NCBI RefSeq assembly: GCF_003576315.1
Contig: NZ_QWFZ01000003.1
Span: 248,001-312,000, forward strand
Reading direction: 5' to 3'
Source of the DNA: Henriciella mobilis
GTDB lineage: Bacteria; Pseudomonadota; Alphaproteobacteria; Caulobacterales; Hyphomonadaceae
Length of the DNA stretch: 64,000 nt
Positions within the stretch are counted from its first letter, which is position 1. Each line of letters starts with the position of its first letter. The notes under the pieces were generated by a model. It was not told where the DNA came from. It saw only the letters and a list, made by a program, of their open reading frames with translations, and ran no database searches. Shown here one piece after another: positions 1 through 8,916 of this stretch. The translations under genes were made by a program, and so were the position numbers.

Positions 1-131
1 TCTTCGCCGAGAAGGATGGCACCCACCATTGGCGTTCGAACTTCATTTGCTCGATCGGCCATGGCGACGAAAGCACCATCTTCCCGCGCAGCCCGCGGCT
101 TTCCTTCGAAGACGCCTGCCAGATCATCTGA
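1..131 (+). CDS. Nitroreductase-family protein, C-terminal end (RutE/HadB-like)
   Basis: Only the last 42 codons lie in the window; the frame starts at base 3 and stops with TGA at 129-131. The end of the protein (key stretch [13 protein letters not shown], then [12 protein letters not shown]) resembles the C-terminus of the RutE/HadB branch of FMN-dependent nitroreductases, which reduce malonic semialdehyde in pyrimidine breakdown. The FMN-binding part lies outside, so the substrate is uncertain. tsaB begins 9 bases downstream on the same strand. Confidence 0.6.
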   Translation, partial: FAEKDGTHHWRSNFICSIGHGDESTIFPRSPRLSFEDACQII

Positions 132-140
132 TTTTTCATC

Positions 141-788
141 ATGCTGGTCCTATCCATCGATACATCGGGGCCAGCCTGCGATGTCGCCATCGTGGAAGAC
201 GAGGCCGTCCTGGCTGAGGCGAAGGATGAAATGGTGCGCGGACAGGATGCGCGCCTGCCGGGCCTCGTCGATGAGACTGTGCGCGCCGCTGGTGTGACTC
301 TGTCCGATATTGACCGTTTGGCCGTTGTCACCGGGCCGGGGAGCTTTACCGGCGTGCGTGTCGGCATTTCCTTCGCCCGGGGCCTCGCCCTGGCACTGGG
401 CAAACCCTGTATCGGCGTCACCAGTCTCGAAGCAGCCTTGCCCACCGGCCAACAGGGGTCGGCCATTGTACTCCTGCCAGCAAAGCGCCGTCCGCCGGAC
501 ATCAGTTACTGGGCGCAGCGATTCCGGTCCGGCGACGCGGTAACCGAACCTGAAGAGATTGGACTGGATGCCCTCGCAGCAGAACTGAAAGCGCATCCGC
601 ATTTCGTCTATGGCGACGGGCTGGTTGCACTGGAAGACGCCCTCGGCGGCGCCAATATCCATCCCGCCCGACCCACAGCCGCGCGCGCCGCAGCGATCGC
701 GCTCCGGGCCGACCCGGACAAGATGAAGGCCAGCCCTGTATATGTCCGCGCGCCGGATGCCGCCCTGCCCGGCGGAAAGCGCCCGTGA
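141..788 (+). CDS. tsaB: tRNA threonylcarbamoyladenosine biosynthesis protein TsaB
   Basis: TsaB is the inactive-kinase-fold partner that, with TsaD and TsaE, transfers threonylcarbamoyl to A37 of ANN-decoding tRNAs. The 215-residue protein opens with the ASKHA-type phosphate-loop strand (VLSIDTSGPACDVAI) and carries the family hallmark GPGSFTGVRVG at about residues 69-79. Length is normal. The stop overlaps the GTG start of rimI (GTGA), the usual tsaB-rimI coupling. Frame and family are clear. Confidence 0.95.
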   Translation: MLVLSIDTSGPACDVAIVEDEAVLAEAKDEMVRGQDARLPGLVDETVRAAGVTLSDIDRLAVVTGPGSFTGVRVGISFARGLALALGKPCIGVTSLEAALPTGQQGSAIVLLPAKRRPPDISYWAQRFRSGDAVTEPEEIGLDALAAELKAHPHFVYGDGLVALEDALGGANIHPARPTAARAAAIALRADPDKMKASPVYVRAPDAALPGGKRP

Positions 789-1267
789 CCCACTCTGTCA
801 GGCTCCTGACGCGCGAGGACGCCGCTGGCGTGCACGCGCTTCATGCCCGTTGCTTCCCGCCCGATGAGGCCTGGAGCGCCTGGTCCTTCCGGGACACGCT
901 TGCGCTGCCGACAACGATAGGGCTCGCAACAGAGGCGGGCGAGCGACTTTCCGGCATGATACTGGCCCAGAAGACTCCGCCTGACGCAGACATCCTGACC
1001 ATGTGCGTGGATCCGGATTATCGCCGCGCCGGCCTCGCGACCGACCTGCTCAATGGACTGGTCCGCCTGCTTGGTCCATATGGCGTCAACCGGCTCTGTC
1101 TCGACGTTGCCGCTGACAATGGCGCCGCGACAGCATTCTATGAAAGCAGCGGATTCCTCGCCGATGGCCGGCGCAGGAACTATTATGAACGCAGCGACGG
1201 GACACAGGTGGACGCCGTGCTCATGTCGCGCTCAATTGCTGGACAGGCTAATGAATCGGAGGCATGA
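785..1267 (+). CDS. rimI: Ribosomal-protein-alanine N-acetyltransferase RimI (GNAT)
   Basis: A 160-residue GNAT acetyltransferase. The acetyl-CoA-binding motif A is visible as VDPDYRRAGLATDLL (about residues 76-90), followed by the conserved LDVAADNGAATAFYESSGF block. RimI acetylates the N-terminal alanine of ribosomal protein S18, and this position between tsaB and fur is typical for the gene in alphaproteobacteria. It starts at GTG overlapping the tsaB stop, and its own stop overlaps the fur start (ATGA), so the three genes are translationally coupled. Confidence 0.9.
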   Translation: MTHSVRLLTREDAAGVHALHARCFPPDEAWSAWSFRDTLALPTTIGLATEAGERLSGMILAQKTPPDADILTMCVDPDYRRAGLATDLLNGLVRLLGPYGVNRLCLDVAADNGAATAFYESSGFLADGRRRNYYERSDGTQVDAVLMSRSIAGQANESEA

Positions 1268-1686
1268 AGGACGCTATGGATCGGCTTGAAAAACTTTGCG
1301 CCGAAAAAGGCCTCAGAATGACGGAGCAGCGCCGCGTCATCGCGCGCGTGCTGTCCGTCGCGGACGACCACCCGGATGCCGAGGAACTGCATCGGCGGGC
1401 GAACGAACTGGATAATTCCATCTCGCTCGCAACCGTGTACCGGACAGTGAAACTGTTCGAAGAGAGCGGCATCATCGAACGTCACGAATTCCGCGACGGG
1501 CGCGCCCGCTTCGAGGAAGTGCCAACCGAGCACCACGACCACCTGATCGATGTGAAGTCCGGCGACGTTGTCGAGTTCCACTCTGAAGAGATCGAACGTC
1601 TGCAGGTCGAGATCGCCGAGCGCCTCGGCTACAAGCTCGTCGACCACCGCCTTGAGCTTTACGGCGTACCGCTCAAGAAGGACTGA
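1264..1686 (+). CDS. fur: Fur-family metalloregulator (Fur/Mur type)
   Basis: A 140-residue Fur-superfamily repressor: N-terminal winged helix with RMTEQRRVIARVL and the recognition helix region SLATVYRTVKLF, then the metal-binding dimerisation domain with HHDHLID and an H/E-rich sensor segment. It has no CxxC structural-zinc motif after HHDHL; alphaproteobacterial Fur/Mur proteins commonly lack it, and in several species they respond to manganese or iron. A GGAGG-like Shine-Dalgarno sits 5 bases before the ATG, which overlaps the rimI stop. Whether it senses iron or manganese cannot be read from the sequence. Confidence 0.88.
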   Translation: MKDAMDRLEKLCAEKGLRMTEQRRVIARVLSVADDHPDAEELHRRANELDNSISLATVYRTVKLFEESGIIERHEFRDGRARFEEVPTEHHDHLIDVKSGDVVEFHSEEIERLQVEIAERLGYKLVDHRLELYGVPLKKD

Positions 1687-1741
1687 TGTCACTTACACCT
1701 GACTCTGGCCTGAAAGACGCTTTTGAGTCATAAGCGCGCGG

Positions 1742-3115
1742 ATGACCACCCAGACTTCGCGACCCGAGCCGAAGCGTCTTTTCATCAAGACGTATGGCTG
1801 CCAGATGAATGTGTATGACTCAGAGCGCATGCGCGATGTGCTGCGCCCGCTCGGCTACCAGCCGGTCGATACGGCCGACAATGCCGACCTCGTCGTGCTG
1901 AACACCTGTCATATCCGAGAAAAAGCGACGGAAAAGGTCTATTCCGAGCTTGGCCAGATCAAGAAGCTGAAAGAGGCCGCCGGCGGCAAGATGACAATCG
2001 CCGTGGCAGGTTGCGTCGCGCAGGCAGAAGGCGCCGAGATCATGCGCCGCCAGCCCGCGGTCGACCTCGTCCTCGGCCCGCAAGCCTATCACAAGCTGCC
2101 GGAAATGGTGGCGCGGGCGAGCCGCGCCGTGGGTGAGCGCCTGGAGACGGAATTCGAAACGCTGGAAAAGTTCGACGCCCTGCCAAAGGCGCGCGAAGCT
2201 GACGGCCCGACGGCTTTCCTGTCGGTGCAGGAAGGTTGTGACAAGTTCTGCACGTTCTGCGTCGTGCCCTATACGCGCGGCGCCGAGCTCTCCCGCCCCG
2301 TGGACGACATCACGCTCGAAGCCCGAAGCCTTGCTGCGCAAGGCGTGCGCGAAGTCACGCTGCTCGGCCAGAACGTCAATGCCTGGCACGGCGCCGCGCC
2401 AAAGCTTGAGGGCGGCGAAGAGTGGGGCCTTGGCAAGCTTGCCCGTCACCTTGCCAGGATTGGCGGCTTTGACCGGATCCGGTACACGACCAGCCACCCT
2501 CGCGACATGGATGATGACCTGATCGCGGCGCACGCTGAGGTACCGCAGCTGATGCCCTTCCTGCACCTGCCGGTCCAGTCGGGCTCGGATCGCATTCTCA
2601 AGGCGATGAACCGTGGCCACACGGCAGAGCACTATCTCGACATCATGCGGAAGATGCGCGATGCGCGGCCCGACATGGCACTCGCCAGCGATTTCATCGT
2701 CGGCTTTCCGGGCGAAAGCGACCAGGATTTCGAAGACACAATGAGTCTTGTGCGCGAAGTCGGCTACGCGATTGCCTATTCGTTCAAGTATTCAGCCCGT
2801 CCCGGAACACCGGCAGCCGATATGTTCGGCCATGTGCCCGAAGAGGTGAAGGACGAGCGTCTGCAACGCCTGCAGGCCTTGTTGCGCGACCAGCAGGCGA
2901 GTTTCAATGCGTCCAAGATTGGCGAGACCATCCCGGTCCTGGTGACCGGCAAAGGCCGCAATCCCGGCCAGCTGCATGGCCGCAGCCCCTGGATGCAGGC
3001 CGTTCACTTCGATGCGCCTGAATCCCTGATGGGGCAGATCGTCGATGTGAAGGTCGCCGGCGCGACGCTGAACTCGCTCGCTGGCGAATACGTGGCCGCG
3101 GTAGAGGTTGCCTGA
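1742..3115 (+). CDS. miaB: tRNA-2-methylthio-N6-dimethylallyladenosine synthase MiaB
   Basis: A radical-SAM methylthiotransferase that turns i6A37 into ms2i6A37 in tRNAs. The N-terminal UPF0004 domain shows [14 protein letters not shown] plus further conserved cysteines for the auxiliary 4Fe-4S cluster (NTCHIRE, AGCVAQ). The radical-SAM cluster motif is CDKFCTFC at about residues 166-173. A C-terminal TRAM domain ([14 protein letters not shown]) binds tRNA. The 457-residue length is standard. The phoH start is only 2 bases after the stop, so the genes are probably cotranscribed. Confidence 0.97.
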   Translation: MTTQTSRPEPKRLFIKTYGCQMNVYDSERMRDVLRPLGYQPVDTADNADLVVLNTCHIREKATEKVYSELGQIKKLKEAAGGKMTIAVAGCVAQAEGAEIMRRQPAVDLVLGPQAYHKLPEMVARASRAVGERLETEFETLEKFDALPKAREADGPTAFLSVQEGCDKFCTFCVVPYTRGAELSRPVDDITLEARSLAAQGVREVTLLGQNVNAWHGAAPKLEGGEEWGLGKLARHLARIGGFDRIRYTTSHPRDMDDDLIAAHAEVPQLMPFLHLPVQSGSDRILKAMNRGHTAEHYLDIMRKMRDARPDMALASDFIVGFPGESDQDFEDTMSLVREVGYAIAYSFKYSARPGTPAADMFGHVPEEVKDERLQRLQALLRDQQASFNASKIGETIPVLVTGKGRNPGQLHGRSPWMQAVHFDAPESLMGQIVDVKVAGATLNSLAGEYVAAVEVA

Positions 3116-3117
3116 CC

Positions 3118-4077
3118 TTGAAAGGCACGATCACCCGCCTCTACACGCCCGAGAATCCGTCACAGCTCCCATCTATCTGCGGCCCTCAGCATCGCAACCT
3201 GATGAAGCTGGAAATGGCGCTGATCGATGGCAAGCTTGAAGCTGAAAGCCAGGGCGGCAGTATCAAGCTATCCGGCTCACCCGATGCTGTTGCGATGGCG
3301 GAAGCCACGCTTGCGGCCTTTGAACGCATGCTCAAGGCCAACCCGTCCGCTGGTGAAGATGCTTTCGAAGGTGCGATCGACCAGGCACGGGCGCCGGCAG
3401 AAAGCTATGGGTCGCTGTCCGGGCTGCGGGTGCCGATCATGCCGCAGACCAAGACCCAGGCTTCCTATATCGACAAGCTGACCCGTCCGGGCACTGACCT
3501 TGTCTTCGGTGTCGGCCCGGCTGGCACCGGCAAGACCTTCCTGGCCGTGGCGGCAGGCGCCGCAGAGCTTCGCAAGAAAACCAAGGAACGGCTGATCATC
3601 ACGCGCCCGGCCGTCGAGGCAGGCGAGAATCTCGGCTTCCTTCCGGGTGACCTTGAAGAGAAGGTCGAGCCCTATCTGCGTCCGATCTGGGATGCGCTAA
3701 ACGAAGTGCTCGGGCCCGACCAGGTCGACCGGATGCGCGAGAAGAAAATCATCGAAGTCGCCCCGCTCGCCTTCATGCGCGGGCGCACCTTGAAGAATGC
3801 CTTCGTCATCATGGATGAGGCGCAGAACGCCACGGTCGGCCAGACCAAGATGGTGCTGACGCGCCTTGGCCGCGATTCCCGCATGGTCGTTACCGGCGAC
3901 CCCGGACAGGTCGACCTGCCGCCCAAGACGCCTTCCGGCCTTGCCCATGCGCTGAAGATCCTGGACGGCGTCGAAGGCGTCGGCGTCGTCGAATTCTCAG
4001 CCAATGATGTGCGCCGTCACGCCCTCGTTTCGCGCATCATTCGCGCGTATGACAAGGACGCTGAAACAAGCCGATGA
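3118..4077 (+). CDS. phoH: PhoH-family ATPase
   Basis: A 319-residue PhoH protein. An N-terminal KH-like segment precedes the P-loop GVGPAGTGKTFLAV (about residues 132-145) and the Walker B-type DEAQNA (about 239-244). PhoH-family ATPases are thought to act in RNA metabolism and in alphaproteobacteria are encoded directly with ybeY, as here. Translation apparently starts at TTG 3118, two bases after the miaB stop; no ATG lies in a better position. The end overlaps ybeY by four bases (ATGA). Confidence 0.93.
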   Translation: MKGTITRLYTPENPSQLPSICGPQHRNLMKLEMALIDGKLEAESQGGSIKLSGSPDAVAMAEATLAAFERMLKANPSAGEDAFEGAIDQARAPAESYGSLSGLRVPIMPQTKTQASYIDKLTRPGTDLVFGVGPAGTGKTFLAVAAGAAELRKKTKERLIITRPAVEAGENLGFLPGDLEEKVEPYLRPIWDALNEVLGPDQVDRMREKKIIEVAPLAFMRGRTLKNAFVIMDEAQNATVGQTKMVLTRLGRDSRMVVTGDPGQVDLPPKTPSGLAHALKILDGVEGVGVVEFSANDVRRHALVSRIIRAYDKDAETSR

Positions 4078-4532
4078 GCGTCGTCCTGGATTTACGGATT
4101 GAAGCCGAAGGCTGGAGCCAGGCGGTGGGCGATGCCGCGAGCGTGTGCGATGCCGCGCTGTCGGCAGCCCACGCCCTCACAGGCCGGGCCGGTGAGATCG
4201 ACCTGCTGCTGACGGACGATACTGAAATGCACCAGCTCAATCGCGACTGGCGCGGCAAGGACAAACCGACCGATGTTCTGTCATTCCCGGCCGATCCGCT
4301 TGAAGCGCCATTTCTTGGAGATGTCGCGATTGGTCTCGGCGTTGCGAGCCGGGATGCACAGGCGCGCGGAATTTCGCTCAAAGATCATCTCAGCCATCTT
4401 GTTATTCACGGCTACCTCCACCTTATTGGCCATGATCACATTGAAGACACAGAGGCGCGTGAAATGGAGGCGCTCGAGATTCGCGCGCTTGCCACGCTCG
4501 GCATCGCTGATCCATACTCGGCGCAATCCTGA
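4074..4532 (+). CDS. ybeY: Endoribonuclease YbeY (16S rRNA 3'-end maturation)
   Basis: A 152-residue single-domain metalloendoribonuclease needed for 16S rRNA 3' processing and ribosome quality control. The zinc-binding signature is complete: HLVIHGYLHLIGHDH near residues 108-122, matching H-x3-H-x5-H. The preceding conserved TDVLSFP segment is also present. The start overlaps the phoH stop, and the corC-type gene follows 11 bases later. Confidence 0.95.
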   Translation: MSVVLDLRIEAEGWSQAVGDAASVCDAALSAAHALTGRAGEIDLLLTDDTEMHQLNRDWRGKDKPTDVLSFPADPLEAPFLGDVAIGLGVASRDAQARGISLKDHLSHLVIHGYLHLIGHDHIEDTEAREMEALEIRALATLGIADPYSAQS

Positions 4533-4543
4533 AGTGTAGGGAA

Positions 4544-5386
4544 ATGAACGACAGCACTGATCGAGAGAGACGGCGCCGTCCGCGGATATTCAGTTTCCGC
4601 AGGCGGCGCGATCCTGAGCCAGACGCGCCGTCGCCGGAGGCCCGGCCGCTGCGGCATACGTCCCAGCAGATGAGACTTCGCCTCGCCGAATTCGAACAGG
4701 GCCGCGTTGCCGACGTGATGGTACCGCGGGCGGAGATTGTCGGCGTCGAACTCAGCACAGACCTGCCGGCCCTGATCCAGCTTTATGCCGAGGAATCCCA
4801 TTCGCGCCTGCCCGTCTACCGGGAAACGCTCGACGATCCGATCGGCCTGGTTCACATCAAGGACGTGGTGGGGGAAATCGCACGTGGCGGCGACGGAATG
4901 GACCGTCCGCTGGAGCGGCTGCGGCGCGACATCCTTTTCGTGCCGCCATCGATGCGCCTGGCTGATCTTCTTGTGAAAATGCAGTCGAGCCGGATTCACA
5001 TGGCGCTCGTCGTGGACGAGTATGGCGGTACAGACGGCCTCGTCTCCCTCGAAGACCTCATGGAAGAGATCGTGGGTGACATCGAGGACGAACACGATGA
5101 AGAACCTGCCATGGTTGTGCGCCGTGGCCGCCACGCATGGGAAGCGGACGCCAGAATGGAGATTTCCGATTTCATGGAGAAGACGGGGGTCAATCTCGAC
5201 ATACCGGACCTTGATGTCGAAGTGGATACGCTGGGCGGGCTGGCCTTCGCCATTGCCGGCAAGATTCCGCTGCGCGGCGAAGTGCTGCGACACCCGTCGG
5301 GTGCCGACCTCGAAATTCTGGATGGCGACGCCCGCCGGGTCGAACGGCTGATCGTCAGGCACCTTCCGGCCGAGGGAACCGCGTGA
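4544..5386 (+). CDS. corC: CBS-domain protein of the CorC/hemolysin family
   Basis: A 280-residue soluble protein with an arginine-rich N-terminus (residues 8-25), a pair of CBS domains (about 55-180, starting VADVMVPRAEIVGV and ending VDEYGGTDGLVSLEDLMEEIVGDI) and a C-terminal CorC_HlyC domain (about 195-275). It has no transmembrane DUF21 domain. In E. coli the orthologue CorC (YbeX) lies in ybeZ-ybeY-corC-lnt and is linked to magnesium/cobalt efflux and ribosome assembly. The order here is the same; the precise role is inferred from that context. Confidence 0.88.
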   Translation: MNDSTDRERRRRPRIFSFRRRRDPEPDAPSPEARPLRHTSQQMRLRLAEFEQGRVADVMVPRAEIVGVELSTDLPALIQLYAEESHSRLPVYRETLDDPIGLVHIKDVVGEIARGGDGMDRPLERLRRDILFVPPSMRLADLLVKMQSSRIHMALVVDEYGGTDGLVSLEDLMEEIVGDIEDEHDEEPAMVVRRGRHAWEADARMEISDFMEKTGVNLDIPDLDVEVDTLGGLAFAIAGKIPLRGEVLRHPSGADLEILDGDARRVERLIVRHLPAEGTA

Positions 5387-7023
5387 GCAGCGCCATTCGC
5401 AGCCACGGCTTCACTGCCCTTGGCCCCCTGCACGAAGCGCTCGCCAAACTGATTGGCTGGCGTGCTCTGGGGTTTGCTGCCCTGCTGGGTGCATTTTCGG
5501 CGCTGGCCTTCGCGCCGTTCCACCTCACACCTGCCCTCATCGTTTCCGTAACCTGTCTCATCTGGATGATGGATGGCGCCCGCGGCATGATCCGCTGGGG
5601 CCGCGCCATGTTCATGCGGGGCTGGGCCTTCGGGTTCGGCTTTTTCCTGATTGGCATGCACTGGACCGCCTCACCCTTTCTCATCGAACCTGAGAAGCAT
5701 GCTGTCTTCCTATGGATGCCGCTGATCGCGCTACCGGGCGGCATGGCACTGATCTGGGGCGCTGGAGCGGCGCTGGCCGGGGCCTTCTGGTCTGCATCGC
5801 CCTCCCGTGTCTTCATCTTCTCGATATTTTTCGCACTCAGTGAACTGGCGCGCGGACACCTTTTTGGCGGCTTCCCGTGGAACATCTTTGGCACGACCTG
5901 GTCGCCCGGGGACGCGCTGTCACAGGCCGCCGCAATCGGCGGCGTATACTGGCTGACGCTTCTCACCCTGTTCATCAGCGCTGCGCCAGCCGCCATGGTC
6001 GACACGCGCGAATCGCGCGGCGTCATGGGCCGGGCGCTACCCGTCCTCATGGCCGTGATACTGATCGGCTTTGGCTGGGCTTGGGGTGCGCAGCGTATCG
6101 CCCAGCCATCCGCGATGAGCGAAGAAACCGTCGTGCTCATGGATGCCGGCATCCCTCAAGCGCAGAAGTATAATGGCCGTGGTGAAGCCGTGCTCGAACG
6201 CTATGGCGAATTCCTTCGCGACATTGAGAGCGACCCGAATGACATCGTCATCTGGCCGGAAGGCGCCCTGCCATTCGAGCTGCTGGCCAATAATTACGCG
6301 CTGGACGTCATCTCCGCCTATCTCGGCCAGCGCTCGCTCATTGTCGGCACGACGAGACGCAGCTTCGATGGCCGCGACGGTGTCTATCACAACAGCCTCG
6401 CCGTTCTGCAGACAGAAAGCGGGCGCGCCGAGCTTATCGCCCTTTATGACAAGCATCGCCTGGTGCCCTTTGGCGAACTGCCCGCCAGCCGGATCGTCCC
6501 GTTCGGCGAATATATGTCGGCTTTCCTGCCAAGCGCGATGCAGCAGCTCGCGACCAGCGGGTTCGAACCGGGCAGCGAACCGACAGTTCTTTTCCCGGCA
6601 AACCTGCCGCCTTTCGTCGCCCTCATCTGCTATGAGGGGCTGTTTCCCGAGATCACCCGGAACGCCGGTCCGCAGCGCGAAGAAGCAAGATGGATTGTCA
6701 CCATCTCGAACGATGCCTGGTTCGGGGCGGGCATGGGGCCAGCCCAGCATTATGCACAAAACCGCTATCGCGCGATCGAGAGCGGCCTGCCTATGGCCCG
6801 TGTGGCGAGCCGCGGCGCTACGGCGATGGTTGATGGCCTGGGACGGGAGACGGCGCGCGGCCAGCGCGTGACAGGCGATCCGGCCGGATGGGTATCGTCT
6901 GTCGTTCGCACGCCGCTTCCTGCCGCGATGCCCGTCACCCCCTATCAGAGATATGGTCCAGCCTTGTTCTGGCTGACCCTGACGGGCTTTGTTGTTCTGG
7001 CCTTTGTCTCATGGCGACGCTAG
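5383..7023 (+). CDS. lnt: Apolipoprotein N-acyltransferase Lnt
   Basis: Adds the third acyl chain to the N-terminal cysteine of lipoproteins in the inner membrane. The 546-residue protein has about six hydrophobic segments in its first 230 residues, then a carbon-nitrogen hydrolase domain. The catalytic triad is visible: Glu in WPEGALPFE, Lys in YDKHRLVPFGE and Cys in LICYEGLFPE. The GTG start overlaps the corC stop. The window's predicted lipoproteins (at 40.6, 56.6 and 59.3 kb) would be substrates. Confidence 0.95.
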   Translation: MSSAIRSHGFTALGPLHEALAKLIGWRALGFAALLGAFSALAFAPFHLTPALIVSVTCLIWMMDGARGMIRWGRAMFMRGWAFGFGFFLIGMHWTASPFLIEPEKHAVFLWMPLIALPGGMALIWGAGAALAGAFWSASPSRVFIFSIFFALSELARGHLFGGFPWNIFGTTWSPGDALSQAAAIGGVYWLTLLTLFISAAPAAMVDTRESRGVMGRALPVLMAVILIGFGWAWGAQRIAQPSAMSEETVVLMDAGIPQAQKYNGRGEAVLERYGEFLRDIESDPNDIVIWPEGALPFELLANNYALDVISAYLGQRSLIVGTTRRSFDGRDGVYHNSLAVLQTESGRAELIALYDKHRLVPFGELPASRIVPFGEYMSAFLPSAMQQLATSGFEPGSEPTVLFPANLPPFVALICYEGLFPEITRNAGPQREEARWIVTISNDAWFGAGMGPAQHYAQNRYRAIESGLPMARVASRGATAMVDGLGRETARGQRVTGDPAGWVSSVVRTPLPAAMPVTPYQRYGPALFWLTLTGFVVLAFVSWRR

Positions 7024-7061
7024 ACAGACCGTTGGTCGAGTAAAAGGCAGACATTTCAAGC

Positions 7062-7475
7062 ATGTCGGAAAGCAAACTTCCCAGCAAGATTGACCATCTG
7101 GTCGGCCAGCGCCTGCGCTGGCGGCGCAGGGAGTTGAAGCTGACCCAGGAACAGCTTGGCGAAAAGCTGGGTCTGACCTTTCAGCAGGTCCAGAAGTACG
7201 AGAAGGGCGTGAACCGAATTTCGGCAGGACGGCTTTACGAGATGTCGACCGTGCTCGATATCCCGATCCTGTACTTCTATGAGGGCGCTGAGGACTACCT
7301 CGCCTTGCCCGCAAATGTAAGGGAAGACAACGAGCCGGCCGGGCCCCTGCCGCAGCTTGATCAGGAAGCAATGGAGCTTCTGGCCGCATTCCAGCAGATT
7401 GCGGACGAGGAGCTTCGCAAGTCCCTTCTGTCGACTATTAAGGCAGCGGCCGCAGCCAGTGCACCAAATTCCTGA
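7062..7475 (+). CDS. XRE-family helix-turn-helix regulator
   Basis: A 137-residue protein with an N-terminal Cro/C1-type helix-turn-helix at about residues 12-68 (QRLRWRRRELKLTQEQLGEK, then GLTFQQVQKYEKGVNRIS). The C-terminal half is acidic and poorly conserved, ending in an Ala-rich helix. A regulator of this type commonly sits between lnt and metK in alphaproteobacteria, so it is part of the core block. Its targets cannot be inferred from the sequence. Confidence 0.85.
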   Translation: MSESKLPSKIDHLVGQRLRWRRRELKLTQEQLGEKLGLTFQQVQKYEKGVNRISAGRLYEMSTVLDIPILYFYEGAEDYLALPANVREDNEPAGPLPQLDQEAMELLAAFQQIADEELRKSLLSTIKAAAAASAPNS

Positions 7476-7482
7476 AGGAGCC

Positions 7483-7505
7483 TAGCCGGGGCCTCCCGAA
7501 GGCTA
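7483..7505 (+). promoter_or_regulatory. Hairpin in the metK leader
   Basis: Five-base-pair inverted repeat TAGCC/GGCTA enclosing a GC-rich 13-base loop, about 40 bases before the metK start. No match to the SAM-II or SAM/SAH riboswitch consensus was recognised by eye. It could be a leader structure or chance. Confidence 0.2.
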
Positions 7506-7546
7506 TAACAGGGCAAGATCACTCACTCTAACGAGCGGATACTATT

Positions 7547-8743
7547 TTGACCCCAGCAGATTTTCTTTTCACCAGTGAAAGTGTTTCTGAAGGCCATCCA
7601 GACAAGGTCTGTGACCGCGTCTCTGACGAAATCGTCGACCTCTATTTCCGGGAAGCGCTGAAGGCGGGTTACGATACCTCGCGCGTTCGCGTTGCCTGCG
7701 AAACCGCTGCAACGACCAACCAGGTCGCCCTGCTCGGCGAGATGCGCGGCCCCGACACGATCACGCACGAAATGATCGAAGACGTCGTTCGCAATGCCAT
7801 CAAGGATATCGGGTATCAGCAGAGCGGCTTCCACTGGCAGTATCTGAAGCTCCACAACTGGCTGCACGGCCAGTCCGAGGACATTGCTGCCGGCGTGGAC
7901 GAAGGCACCGGCACCTTTACCGACGAAGGCGCTGGCGACCAGGGCATCATGTTCGGCTATGCGAGCGACGAGACAGACGAGCTCATGCCCGCCCCGATTT
8001 CCTTCTCCCACCGCATTCTGAAGCGTATGGCCGAGCTTCGCCATTCCGGCGAACGCCCCGAGTTCGAACCGGACGCGAAAAGCCAGGTCACCATGGCCTA
8101 TCGCGATGGCAAGCCGATCGGAGTCGATGCCGTGGTCGTCTCGACCCAGCACCGCGACGGGCTGTCAGCTGGCGATGTCCGCGAACTCGTCCGCCCGATC
8201 ATCAAGGAAGTTCTTCCGGACGGCTGGCTGCCAAAGGAAGAGAAGCTTTACGTCAACCCGACCGGCAAGTTCGTCATCGGCGGCCCCGATGGCGACGCAG
8301 GGCTGACCGGCCGCAAGATCATCGTCGACACCTATGGCGGTTCTGCTCCGCATGGTGGCGGTGCGTTCTCCGGCAAGGACCCGACAAAGGTCGACCGGTC
8401 CGCCGCCTATGCCGCGCGCTATCTTGCAAAGAACGTGGTCGCCGCCGGGCTCGCCAAACGCTGCACGCTTCAGCTCTCCTACGCGATTGGTGTGTCACAG
8501 CCCCTGTCGATCAATGTGAACCTGCATGACACCGCCAATACGGACGAGCGAGCCCTGGAAAAGCGCCTGATGGAAATCATGGACCTCTCCCCGCGCGGGA
8601 TTCGCACGACGCTTGGCCTCAACAAGCCGATCTATGCGCGCACGGCCGCCTATGGCCACTTCGGCCGCCAGCCTGACAATGAGGGCGGATTCTCCTGGGA
8701 GAGAACCGATCTGGTCGACAGTCTGAAGGACCTTGTCAGCTAG
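7547..8743 (+). CDS. metK: S-adenosylmethionine synthetase MetK
   Basis: Makes S-adenosylmethionine from methionine and ATP, feeding the radical-SAM and methyltransferase genes nearby (miaB, trmB and the class I methyltransferase). Three-domain protein of 398 residues with the signatures [27 protein letters not shown] and [16 protein letters not shown]. The most upstream reasonable start is TTG at 7547; the N-terminus [13 protein letters not shown] lines up with the family. A strong terminator follows at 8791. Confidence 0.97.
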   Translation: MTPADFLFTSESVSEGHPDKVCDRVSDEIVDLYFREALKAGYDTSRVRVACETAATTNQVALLGEMRGPDTITHEMIEDVVRNAIKDIGYQQSGFHWQYLKLHNWLHGQSEDIAAGVDEGTGTFTDEGAGDQGIMFGYASDETDELMPAPISFSHRILKRMAELRHSGERPEFEPDAKSQVTMAYRDGKPIGVDAVVVSTQHRDGLSAGDVRELVRPIIKEVLPDGWLPKEEKLYVNPTGKFVIGGPDGDAGLTGRKIIVDTYGGSAPHGGGAFSGKDPTKVDRSAAYAARYLAKNVVAAGLAKRCTLQLSYAIGVSQPLSINVNLHDTANTDERALEKRLMEIMDLSPRGIRTTLGLNKPIYARTAAYGHFGRQPDNEGGFSWERTDLVDSLKDLVS

Positions 8744-8790
8744 GCTTGCCGACAGGACCAGAGGGGCTCTCTGGCCAGCAAACAATACGA

Positions 8791-8822
8791 AGACGGGCCC
8801 TTCGCGGCCCGTCTTTTCTTTT
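8791..8822 (+). terminator. Rho-independent terminator after metK
   Basis: Nine-base-pair GC-rich stem AGACGGGCC/GGCCCGTCT with a six-base loop, followed by TTCTTTT. It ends the long tsaB-to-metK block and shows that the glycosyltransferase frame cannot really begin at the upstream ATG at 8746. Confidence 0.9.
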
Positions 8823-8916
8823 GGCCGACAAGGCCAGCAAGCCGGCAAACCGGCCATGCGTAACGGTTTTTCAAACACTGCCGAGTACCGTGCGGGCAAA
8901 CAAAGTCCGAAAAAGC

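Noticed and set aside
7476-7546. SAM-sensing riboswitch before metK
   Set aside because: The leader has only a five-pair hairpin and does not match the SAM-II or SAM/SAH consensus as I know them; kept as a low-confidence hairpin only.
8746-8916. N-terminal extension of the glycosyltransferase frame
   Set aside because: It contains the metK terminator stem and no conserved residues; the real protein starts near 8917.
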